In this document: positions 37,067 through 47,266 of the stretch, in pieces
Position numbering within the stretch: position 1 is the stretch's first letter
How the letters are laid out: every line of letters starts with the position of its first letter
Assembly: GCA_028551475.1 (NCBI GenBank)
Contig: CM052358.1
Location: 2,048,501-2,112,500, forward strand
DNA from: Casuarina equisetifolia
Lineage: Eukaryota; Streptophyta; Magnoliopsida; Fagales; Casuarinaceae
Length of the DNA: 64,000 nucleotides
Direction of reading: 5' to 3'
Translations under genes and position numbers: made by a program
The notes under the pieces: model-generated
The model's input: the letters and a program-made list of their open reading frames with translations, nothing else
What the model was told of the DNA's origin: nothing
Database searches by the model: none

Positions 37067-37988
37067 TTGGTCTGGGGCAAGGGATGAAAAGAGACGATTC
37101 TCGCCGTACCTTTCGAGGCTCAAGACAAAGTTTTTTGGACAATATTAGTCAACTTAGGCCTTGTCGAACCACTTGCATGCATGTGTGTTCCTTTGCTTGG
37201 TCTTCTGGTGTTTCGTTTTCAATAAGCCTACCATAATTGCAATCCGTATGGGAATGTCACTATTCTTTCACGACAAAAATGATTTTGAGGGTGGATAATA
37301 CTAGTAAGGAAACTCATTTCTTATTTTAAATTATATTGTAAGGAAAATACTTATTTTTTTCATGTATAAAAAATACCGCAAGATTGAAGTAGTGTAAGAT
37401 ACATTTAATTTTTAATCCGTCTATTTGTCTCAAATGTGAGGATACCATAAAAATTTCTTTGTATCCACGAAAAAGTGCTACACTTAAACCTGACATCTAA
37501 TACTACATAATAAAAAGGGAAAACAAAACTTATTTACTCCCTAAGACCGACTTGTAAAAAGAGATGTCATTTTTTTAACATACAAATGATTCCAGGGAAA
37601 AGTTTTGTAGGGCACATAGATTTTCACCAACAGCAATCTTAGTACTTTAGGAAGAGATTGTTTGTAGGAGATTTGAATGTCAGACGAAGCCATTTGCTGT
37701 ATGTTAACTAAATTGAAGAATTACGCTATTTTACATGAGTTAAATAGGCAAAGAAAGTTTATATGATACGTCGAACAGGATAATGAAGGATTCTTTTGTT
37801 TGTAATCAGGAATTTTTCTGCACATATCACAGAGAAAAAGAAAGAGAGATTACAGGGGCTACATGTTACAAGATTTCAGTAAGAAACGCTTTTAAATTCC
37901 TTGCAAGATCAAGAAAGGAGAACATGAAGATTGTTTCCTATCTTTTCAATTGAAAAGATCAAGAGAAATGAGAGATATCGGAATGACA

Positions 37989-38009
37989 AAAAAAAAAAAA
38001 AAAAAAAGA
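37989..38009 (+). repeat. Poly(A) run
   Basis: About 20 consecutive A bases followed by a purine-rich stretch. Simple sequence with no clear element attached. Confidence 0.8.
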
Positions 38010-38289
38010 GAGAAGAGAAAAAAGGCCATTCATTCACTAATGAGATCATTAAGGTTCAAAAGCTAGTACATGAACTCTCACCAGCAAAAGTAGGAAAACT
38101 GATGGGTGAGGGCTTCTGGCCACTTCCAACCCATCTAATCATTACTATACGCTAAACAAAAACCTAAGACTATATCGATGTCTCCTTTATAGAAAGAAAA
38201 CTCACTTTGCCATCCATGGCTATAAAGGACTCACAAGACAGCTCTTCAAAAATAGATCATCCAGGTGCAACTGTAGGACAACTGCAGCA

Positions 38290-39534
38290 TTATGTAGCAA
38301 AAGGCATACCCATTAAGAAGAGATCTTCACGGTAGCTCGATTCAGGAGAGCTTTCAGCGTCGTTAATGTTAGTTTCCTCTGATTCCTCAGATAAAATCTC
38401 CTCAGCACGGCACTCAAAACTGCAAAATGCTTTCTCACCTCTGCAAGCAATGAAAGGATAACACATTTAAAGTTCGCAAGAGAAAGGAAAAGAATAGCCG
38501 ACCAAAAAAGAAAATAACCTGTATATGTAAATGTCTTCCCCCTCCTCAAGTATTTTATTGCATGAGTAACAGAAGCTGAAAATCTTGTCCGAGCGAGATG
38601 ATTTTAAATCCCCCGGGATTTGAACCACCGGAGCAGAGTTAATTCCAGATTCTTCTTTCTTACCGGAATTGGCCAACTCTTTTGCATTGTAATCCAAAAT
38701 ATAGTCACCAAAAATGTGAGTAGTTTTAGGATTTGGACCATGAGAAATTATACAGGTATAATCCTCAGAAAGCTCTATCTCTTTTGCAGAAAGAGAACCT
38801 ACAAGTTCATGGTTGGAGCCAATCGAGATCGGAAGAGAACTTGGTTTGTTACCCAAGGAACTAGCAACTTGTGAACCATGGCTAATTACTGAACTTGAAC
38901 TCGCAGGGGTAGTTTTATTTTCAGGACAAAAATTCATAAAACTCAAGGGTGAAGGCACAGTTGAATCCACCAAGCAACATGTAATCCTTTTAGTTGGTTC
39001 AGATTCCAAAAGGCCACCGTCGTTTTCTCCAAAGTCAACATTTGTGCCATCTAACTGGGGATAGAGATTCCTGGTTTTAGGAAACGATGAAAAGATATAG
39101 TTTTTAGGTAAAGAATTGGACTTTAACGAAGAATTCAGTGACTCAATATAATGCTTCGAGGTATTCTGAATGTTAGTCTTCACATGTGCTCCAAAAATTA
39201 CATTATTCCTCCTTGGTGAATCAAATACTTCTGCAGGGGGTTTAGTTTCATTCACAAGAGAATCTATGATGCCAAAGCCTACTTTATTGCCATCCCACTT
39301 CTTCTGGTGCCAACTTGCAGATTTTGTTCTTGGGGACCTGAGACCAAAGGGATTACTAAGATTTTGAAGAACTTTGAAATCCAGAGGAGATGTAGGGCTC
39401 CTAACTGATTCAGACTCTGATAAAAACTTCGAGCCAAACCCTACAATGAAACCAGGAATACTGAAAAGTGAGCTGCTTATGTGTCTCAGGCCCGACAGAT
39501 CAGATTGCAAAGGCTCAGGAGCAGAATCAGCCAT
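38290..39534 (-). CDS. FCS-like zinc-finger (FLZ/DUF581) protein, 2 exons
   Basis: FLZ proteins are plant-specific adaptors that bind SnRK1 kinase subunits and take part in sugar, energy and stress signalling. Exon 1 (39534-38519) and exon 2 (38440-38290) join across an intron of 78 bases within an Arg codon to give 388 residues. The FLZ motif is near the C-terminus: Cys322 and Cys325 (FCYSC), DIYIYRG at about 334-340, then FCS and Cys345/Cys349 followed by RAEEI. This is the full Cys4 pattern, with the intron in the usual place inside the finger. The long N-terminal part is Ser/Pro-rich and of low complexity, with SFMNFCPEN-like conserved patches typical of the large FLZ members. A donor-like GGTATG sits just before the stop, so a different C-terminal tail cannot be excluded. 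The leader probably has introns reaching about 40.9 kb. Confidence 0.93.
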
Positions 39535-41054
39535 TAGACTATAGACCTTTGTTGAGCATTATCTAGAAACCTCAGCCCTCTTAAGAGACAATTCCTAGCT
39601 GCGTCAGTGCAAAGTAGTATAATAAGAAAAGGCACATAAAAAAGGACCAAGTTCAGGAAAGATGTCTTTGGCACCAATTATCAATTTAGCAACCCAAAAG
39701 AACAGTTTTAATTCCACGTTCAGGTAGAAGAGGAAGTGGGGCATCCATATGTTTATTGTCGAAACAACAGAGAATGAAGAAACAAGCACATGTCATAATT
39801 CTCTATTTCCAAAAACTAGCTGAAACAGATAGACAAGCTAATGGAACTTGGAGAAAAATAAAGTAAAACAATAACACTCAAAACAGATTTAAAACAAGCA
39901 CCAATACAAAAAAGCTTCCTTCCAAACTTGAATGTCGGTTCTACAATCAGGTAAATTATGCAGGGAGAAGAAATTGAACATCTTTTGAATTTCATTGCAT
40001 TCGAAATATTTAGAACAATGAAATTCTAGAGAGTAACTCAAAAAGTTAAAAAGAAAGGGAACAGAAAGTACCTTAGACCCAAAGTCCGATCAAATCAATG
40101 CAGACCATATTAATTTCAAACCATGAGGATGCAACAAAGAAATAAGAAGCGAAGAAGGAAAGTCGTTAATCGCAAGTTCGATACCCAAAGAGGAAATTTC
40201 TGTGAAACGTTCAGAACTAAGAGCAAATGGAACCGACGTAGATCTTTAATCAAGATGAAAGATAGTGTCGGTTACAATTTCTCAAGAAAACCCCGAAACC
40301 CAGATGAGAAACTCTCTTAAAAACATTTTAAAAAGCTCTGAGACCACAGATTCGCAACAGCATTAAGTTCAAGACGAAGAAACCATATTAGGAAGATCAT
40401 CAAACATCTAATCAGAAGAAAAGCAACCTCGGATAAATCTCATATGCATGAAGACACTCATTACCACTTGATCTTCCAACAAAAAACAAAAACTAAAAAT
40501 CATCTAACACGCCTGAGGAGATGAAGAACTCAAGAGGAAGAAAAGCATGTTCCGGCACAAAAAGAAAACCGATTAATCAATCAAAGAAATGCATCAAAAG
40601 GAAGCCCAAATTTACCGAAACGGGAAAAATTTTGCCCAGCAGAAAAGCTCCATGAATGCATCAAAAGGAACCCCCAAAATCATGCACAGAACCAGCAATA
40701 ACTTTTTAACCAACGATCGTCCATGTTCTAACCCAGGACCCGCTTGTGAGACACAAGAAATCCAAAGACGCTGCAAATGGATCAGTCGTAAATGCTACAA
40801 AAAGGCAGAGAAAATGACAAATTGATGCAAACCCCGTCCAGTTCTCACCTCTGCAAACTCAGCGGATGAGGTTGAATGCCAAAATTCCTGATGGAAATCC
40901 AAATGCAGGAAAGTTTATATATATTGACGAAACTTAACTTGCCTAGCACTACTCAATCTGCACCATTTTCCCTTCTTTTTAAATTTTTTTTCTCCCCTTC
41001 CATGCATCAAAATCAGAGAAGCAATGGGGCACTGAGGCTTCTGATATACTCTTC

Positions 41055-41094
<40 letters not shown>

Positions 41095-42240
41095 ACTGTC
41101 TCATGATTAACATGGCTCGACGCGTATAGTATAAAACTACGTATATTCTCAGTTTTTGGTTAAAAGAATAGGCACTTCTAACATGTATATATTCACACCC
41201 AATGATTCGTCCACCATATACCTCAACAAAAAATAAATAAATTTTCAAAAAGGAGTTTAAAAAAATAAAAGACGAAGGGAATGGAATCTCAAATACGATT
41301 TGAACTATTTATTTATTCATTCTACTATAATACAAAACTTGAAGGTTACATTAAAAATCATGTAAAAAAATCTAGGGTATCATGAATTACCCAAAAGACA
41401 CACCATCGTCCACCTAATATGCAAGTCTTATGAATAGAAAATTGACAATGAGTATGAAGCAAGATATAAAATTTGGAGATTACTTGATTGCCCAAAGTTT
41501 GGTGTTGATACCAAAGGAAACTTTATCTTAATTTATTCACCCTATTTAATTTAATAGAGCAATAATAACAAGATGATCAGTTGCAATGGGATAATAAGTA
41601 TTTCAAGCTTGATGTTACAATCTTGAATATATTTAAGTCAACATTAGACGTTGATTAGAGTTTAAATAAATGAATCATTAATGCAATTTCGTTATGTATT
41701 AACTTATGAACTGTCCCACTAAATGTAAATTCATATATTTGATGTTATAGTACTAATTATTATCCCAATCGATTGTTAAACATAATGATTGTTTGATATC
41801 ATCAACACCTTTGTGGAATGTCTAAAACTAATATTGAAATATAATGTTGTTAAGAATAATATATTATTTAGAAACATAAAACTCATCATTTACACTTTAA
41901 TAAGTTAACTCAGTATAATGATCAAATTATCGGATTATCACAATATTATGTTACGTGGATCATACATAAGCTTATTATCCTTCTTAAAAAGTTTAGCTAC
42001 CGAAATTTTTGTAAATACTTTTTCATTAATGGATAAACATTATCCTCACAAAGGGTGATCCAAAAGTGATCCTGGCACTTGGACGGGATAAGGGTCCATG
42101 TACATAGACGCGGGATTTTCTCTGATAAAGATAAAAGCTTCTTTCTTTTTACCTTTCTGAGGGAGTCAGCACAAAACGACAAAGCCATTGCTGTGTTCAA
42201 AATTAACTGACCAAAGTCTTCTGCACCCATTAACATCGCT
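39535..42240. other. FLZ leader/promoter region and intergenic sequence
   Basis: 39.5-41.1 kb probably holds the 5' UTR, leader introns and promoter of the FLZ gene on the minus strand, including a TC/GA microsatellite. Beyond that is AT-rich DNA. A minus-strand frame at 42236-41997 (79 codons) has no recognisable domain. Confidence 0.45.
41059..41089. repeat. (TC)n microsatellite in the presumed FLZ promoter
   Basis: About 15 TC dinucleotides, which read as GA on the FLZ coding strand. GA tracts near plant transcription starts can bind BPC/GAGA factors, so a regulatory role is possible but not shown. Confidence 0.9.
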
Positions 42241-42302
42241 GTTTCCGTCGGGGTTAACGAGGCCAGTTAAAATCCTTCTGGTTTATTGGTAAAGTCACCA
42301 CT

Positions 42303-42919
42303 CACGTGTCATCCATATCCTCCACCCATTTTTTCTTAACCTACCCAAATTAATTTTTTTTACCTCTTCAAAACTTCACTCTTAAATTATAAAAAATAAT
42401 ATAAATTTTTTATCACCGAAATATCTACACAATATTCTCTTACACTGATTCTACGAAGATAGTGTATCTTCCTGACGTTATTAAAATATTTTATTATCCG
42501 TACCTTTAAATAACAATCTTAAAAAATGGAATTAATTTTCAATAGACGAGCCGTTTACCTTGTGTTAATATTTTTTAACGCAAGTGGGGCCAGGAGTTGC
42601 CGGTTAAACGGCGTCAGGTAGCTCTAAACTCCATGACTCCCCGGGGCCCTCCAAATATTTTCTTACAATATTTTTTGTCACGAACTCACAGTTCCGTGTC
42701 GTTTTGCGTGATTCTGCTTTTCCAGGTTTATTTTTTTATCAAAAAATGGCCCACACGTGTTTCCTAGCGATCGGACGGCCACGGCGCGAAGATTCTCTGA
42801 TAGCTGTCAGAATATCCACGGTGGAGAGTGGAGCTTCCGATGTTGTTCGTACGTGGGTCCACATCACGTGCGGGGGTGGCCAAGTGAGTGGGACTGAAGG
42901 CAGTTCTGCCGGACACGTG
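42303..42919. promoter_or_regulatory. Cluster of CACGTG (G-box/ABRE) sites
   Basis: Four perfect CACGTG palindromes lie at 42303-42308, 42754-42759, 42865-42870 and 42914-42919, and a TACGTGG core lies at 42850-42856. Three of the five have flanks of the ABRE type (ACACGTGT twice, CACGTGTC). The 42.58-42.93 kb stretch is also markedly GC-richer than its surroundings. bZIP and bHLH factors bind such sites. The gene controlled is not clear: the FLZ gene is 2.8 kb to the left and the trihelix leader 2.3 kb to the right. Confidence 0.55.
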
Positions 42920-44180
42920 TCAGACATTGAATGACCAGAAAATAGGAAAAAGTCTGAAGTATTTATTTTTGTTGGGTAGGACTGAATTATTGGTTCCTGG
43001 CTCGTATTCATTGAATAGCTTTTAGTCTGCCAGAGCTAGAAAAGAAATAAAAAAAATATGTACATATAAAAGAAAGGACGGCTTGGAACTTTTTCTTTTT
43101 CTCTTTCAATCATGGCAAACACGTCCTAAAACAGCTTTTCTATAATAATTAATAGAATCCAAATCCCAATTTTAAATAAATAGCATGTGGATTTTACTTG
43201 AGTTTTAGTAATAAAACAACTATTATAATTATCAAATGATGCGATTATTTTTTTGTATAACCTATATCTCTCACCAAATTTTATTTAATGTCTTAAATTA
43301 AAAAAAAAAAAACAATAATAGACCTAAGACATACTTAAGTCAATTAAAATTACAATCGAAATGATTCAAACTAAGATCTTCCACTCAAACTTTCTTTATC
43401 ACCTTGATCACGTCTTAGGGGTCCGGATGATACAATTATTATTAACGTGTGGCATAAGAAAACTCAATATTTTAATAGTATTATTATTTTACTCTTTGAT
43501 GAAAATTTTAAATAATAACAATGAAAAAAAGAAGATCATCCTTGTGAGATGAAGCAACTACCTAGGGATATCATTCTCTCACCAAATGAGGGGGAGATTC
43601 TCTCTTACCTAAATTACCTTAACCTTATTTATTTAGTGAATAATGATTCTTTTATTTTTTACTTCTGATTTTTTAATTGGGGAATCAAATGACTATATAT
43701 ATCATGTTAAGTCATACTGTAGATACATTTTAACTAATAATTACTCATAACATATAAAAAAAAATCATCAAATACTATACATAAAGACCCTTTTTTGACA
43801 TCTAGATGACTTTGAGGAACCTTTGAAACATTTTTTTTTTCTGTATAGTGTTTGTTTTGGCTATATAAAAGACTAATACATAGATTTATTTAAGAAAAAA
43901 ATCACCTTGAAATATTCCACATTAATACCCAATACCATTGGGTGACGTTTTATGTGTAGGCACTAAGTCATTGCTCAACAAGCTAACCAAAGTAGATCAA
44001 CATTCTTTAAAAGAAGTCAAGTTTCTAAACGGTGGACGTGTGCAATGAAGTATTCGTGTTGGGGCGCTGCGCATTATTTTTCATTGTTATGATATTCTTC
44101 TCTTTGGTCACTTTGCATAAAAATCATTGATTGTGCATGCGTAACAGGACCCACACACGATGCCATATTGGTGTTGATAT
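42920..44180. other. Intergenic region between the G-box cluster and tandem repeat
   Basis: AT-rich sequence with no recognised gene, RNA or element. Confidence 0.5.
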
Positions 44181-44962
44181 ATAAGGCAAGAAAGCTAAAA
44201 AAAGCAATGGTTGAGAGGAGCTAAACCCTCGTACCCAATCTTTAGCTAGTGTTGCATTCGTTTAGAACATTGATTGTTATAATGAAAGATTATGTTAATT
44301 AAATAAGCTAAGAAGCAAATAATTTGGTGGAATTAGTTAATGTTTAGATTATCAATCTACAGTCTCTGATTGTTATTCTATTAATTTATAAAACCTATTA
44401 TGAGTCAAAATATTGTATTGATTAAATAAACTGAAAGACAGTTTGAATAATATATAGTAAAAAAGCTAAAAAAACAATGGTTGAGAGAAGCTAAACCCTT
44501 ATACTCAATCTTTGCTTGGTATTGCATTTATTTAGAAAATTGGTTGTTATGTTAAAAAACTATGTGGATTTAACAAATTGACAAACAAATAATTATTTGT
44601 GATTCATTAACATGGTAGCCTTTGGTTGGTGCTACATTGATTTATGAAATCTATCATAACTTAAAATATTACACTAATTAAATAAAATGAAAGGAAAAAA
44701 TCTCACCGGTATAAGACAAGAAAGCCAAGAAAAAAAATGGTTGAAAGAAGTAAATCCTAATATCCAATCTTTAGTTGGTGTTGCATTTGTCTAGACATTA
44801 AAAATATTACATTAATTAAATAAACTAAAAAGGAAATAATTATGTGTGATTAGTTAATGTTTTCATTCAATCTGGCAGTCTTTGGTTGGTCTTGCATTAA
44901 TTTAGAAAACCCATTATAAATTAGAATATTTCATTTATTGAATAAATTGATAGATAAATTAT
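44181..44962 (+). repeat. Tandem repeat, 3 units of about 250-275 bases, each with two half-units
   Basis: Units begin near 44181, 44455 and 44711 with a variant of AAGCTAAAAAAACAATGGTTG, followed by AAGCTAAACCCT, CAATCTTTAG and GTTGCATT. Inside each unit a second half repeats the CAATCT, TTGGTTG, TTAGAAA and AATTAAATAAA order more weakly, so the unit seems to be an older dimer that was then copied as a whole. The third unit is shortened in its middle. Confidence 0.8.
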
Positions 44963-45469
44963 TTTATACAATAAATCAGCATTTTAATTATTGGTTAACT
45001 TAATATTTGGAAAATGTACTAATCTAGGAATTAATATATTATTATTTTATTGTACTAAAAAGAATCAACCAGGATAAATGAAGACTGTATACATATTAAA
45101 AAAATTTGGATGATTTAAAAAAAGGAAAAAGGAAAAAGGAAAAAAGAGAGCATGATGAAGATGGCCGAAGTGAAAGTCTAGTATTATAGCCCAAGGAGCC
45201 CAAACCCACAAAAACCAGAGCTCCAATCATCCTTACAGATTAGCACACCCGGCGTACATTAGAAGCAGCCCGCTTTTATCTCCAATCCTATTCTATGCTC
45301 CCTCCACCGTCTTCTCATCATTCTCGGCGATTTCTATTTTATTGGAATTGCTATAGATTTCACCCAAAATTTTGAGATCAGGGTTTTGGAGAAATCGTGA
45401 ACTGGGTCCAATTTTGGAGGGAGTTTGGGGTTTTGAGTTCTTTCTAGTCTGGAAACAGTGCCTTTTTAG

Positions 45470-46059
45470 GTAAGAATCATGGGTTTGGTTTCCTTCAAAG
45501 TTTGCTTTGAGCTTAAAGGTTGGAGCTTTTGTTTTTAGGATAATTGAGCCTTGGATTTCTGTTCCCTTGCTGAAATTTGAATCTGGAATAGGTCGAATAG
45601 GTCGAATTGGTCGCCGGGGCAGAGCGAAAAGATTTTTTGTTTCTAAGCTTAATTTGCTTTTGGTTTTGGTACGCAGTAATGATAATTAATGGGTAGTTAT
45701 TATAACTGGAATTGGAAAATTAGGGTTTTAGGGGCAAGATTCATGGTTCTTGCCGCTTTTAGAGGTTGATTCAAAGAAATAGCTTGGTATCGAGGACGGA
45801 TTCTTAGATTACATTTTTATCTCTTTTAATGCACAAAGTCAAAAATTGAGTGTATTTTTAATTAGGGAATCTAATTCTAGGAAGGGAAAATTGGCCAATG
45901 CAAGTAGAAAATAGGCTGTCATTCGGATAAAAAAATATGGTTGTTTTAGTTTCCGGAGTTTGATTGTGTTAACAAAGAGATGTTGGGTGGTTTGGTAGCT
46001 AGAAATTAAGGTTCTTGAGAGCACTTCTTTCCCGGGTGTTATTTTGGGTTGATCTTTAG
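45470..46059 (+). other. Predicted 5' UTR intron of the trihelix gene
   Basis: A donor AG/GTAAGA at 45470 and an acceptor TTTAG at 46059 would leave only ten leader bases between the splice site and the start codon. Leader introns of this size and place are common in plant transcription-factor genes. The small reading frame inside it (45507-45689) is then intronic. Confidence 0.5.
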
Positions 46060-46069
46060 TAGTGCGCAA

Positions 46070-47266
46070 ATGGATGACACTGAGGATGATGCAAGGTATC
46101 CCCTGAATCCATATGGTGTGAATCACCAGCCGGTTTATGGTTCCTTGAGCCGTGAGAAAATTTCAGTTCGAAATCCTCCCTATTCTCGCTCACTTGGTAA
46201 TCAATATGTTGATGATGAAGTAGAAGATGATGAAGAGTCGGGAGAGGAGGATGAAGAGAATGATGAACAAGGTAATGGTTTTCGTGATATAGACAAAGAT
46301 ATGGAAGATGAAGATGATGATCCAGGGGAGGAGGAGGAGGAGGAGGAGGAGGATGACGATAATGGTGATGATGATGATAAACAAAAGAGTTATGGTGGGA
46401 GGAATGAAGATGTTGATTTGGAAAGGCATCCGAAGAAGCGGAAGTTGAAGAATTTGGTCTCAAGTTATGAGTTTGCTCCTCGAGTACCTCTTGCAGCTCC
46501 ATCCTCTGCCACGGTTGCTCCAAAACCAACACCTGGGGGCCGGAATTCGTTAACAGATTGGACTGAGCATGAGACTTTTGTTTTACTGGATGCCTGGGTC
46601 GATCGGTTTCTTAATCGTGGGAGGAAGAGTCTTCGGTCTGAGGAATGGCAAGAAGTTGCAGAGAAGGTTTCAGAAATTTCAAAAATTGAAAGGACAGATA
46701 CTCAATGTCGGAATCGACTGGATACATTGAAGAAGAAGTACAAAAAGGAGAAGATGAAGATGGCAGAAACAGATGGTGCCACTAGCAGTTGGGTTTTTTT
46801 CAAGAAGATGGACATGTTGCTGTCATCGCCTCCCCAGCCAGCAGGCCTCTCCTGTGGTTTTGACTCGGGGGAGTTTGTATTCATGAATCCCAGAGTTTAT
46901 TTGAATCGAGCAAATGGTTTGGAGGAAATGAAGGATAGTCCTGGGAATTCAGAATCTAGTGATGCTGAGGAGGATGATTCAGATGGACTTCCACCCAAAA
47001 AGAGGAAGTTTGGAAGGGTCAATGAAGAGAGGTCTTCTTTTGGTTTGCTTGCTGATTCCATTCACAAATTCAGTGAGATATATGAGAAGATTGAGAATAG
47101 TAAAAGGCAGCAGATGGTGGAGCTAGAGAGGATGAGAATGGATTTTCACAGGGACCTGGAAATGCAGAAGAGGCAGATCCTGGAGAGAGCACAGGCTGAG
47201 ATAGCAAAAATAAGGCAGGGTGATGATGAGGAGAATGATATCTCTGCTGAGAATGCTAGTGCCTGA
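46070..47266 (+). CDS. Trihelix transcription factor (ASIL-like, SIP1 clade)
   Basis: A 398-residue, single-exon, nuclear DNA-binding protein. ASIL1/2-type members repress seed-maturation genes in seedlings. Residues 50-105 are an acidic low-complexity region with long Glu and Asp runs. A nuclear localisation signal PKKRKLK is at 121-127 and a second, PPKKRKFG, lies near 310. The trihelix domain at about 160-252 shows the three key tryptophans (Trp164 in DWTEHET, Trp193 in EEWQEV, Trp241 in SSWVFF) and RTDTQCRNRLDTLKKKYK. The C-terminal 345-388 region is an amphipathic coiled coil (VELERMRMDF, then EMQKRQILERAQ) typical of the SIP1 clade and used for dimerisation. MDDTEDD was chosen as the start; an in-frame ATG seven codons earlier falls within the predicted leader intron. 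Family assignment is firm; ASIL orthology is a guess. Confidence 0.93.
   Translation: MDDTEDDARYPLNPYGVNHQPVYGSLSREKISVRNPPYSRSLGNQYVDDEVEDDEESGEEDEENDEQGNGFRDIDKDMEDEDDDPGEEEEEEEEDDDNGDDDDKQKSYGGRNEDVDLERHPKKRKLKNLVSSYEFAPRVPLAAPSSATVAPKPTPGGRNSLTDWTEHETFVLLDAWVDRFLNRGRKSLRSEEWQEVAEKVSEISKIERTDTQCRNRLDTLKKKYKKEKMKMAETDGATSSWVFFKKMDMLLSSPPQPAGLSCGFDSGEFVFMNPRVYLNRANGLEEMKDSPGNSESSDAEEDDSDGLPPKKRKFGRVNEERSSFGLLADSIHKFSEIYEKIENSKRQQMVELERMRMDFHRDLEMQKRQILERAQAEIAKIRQGDDEENDISAENASA

Larger units (their letters stand above)
34071..38289. other. Intergenic region between MFP1 and the FLZ gene
   Basis: MFP1 promoter region followed by AT-rich sequence. The frames at 35985-35644 minus and 35867-36112 plus overlap one another and match no family I know. 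The region holds two LTR-like fragments (36345-36475, 36650-36790) and a tandem duplication (36871-37066), listed separately. No gene recognised. Confidence 0.5.

Noticed and set aside
46056-46532. Minus-strand frames rich in His and Pro opposite the trihelix gene
   Set aside because: They are the complement of the acidic GAG/GAT tract and have no independent support.
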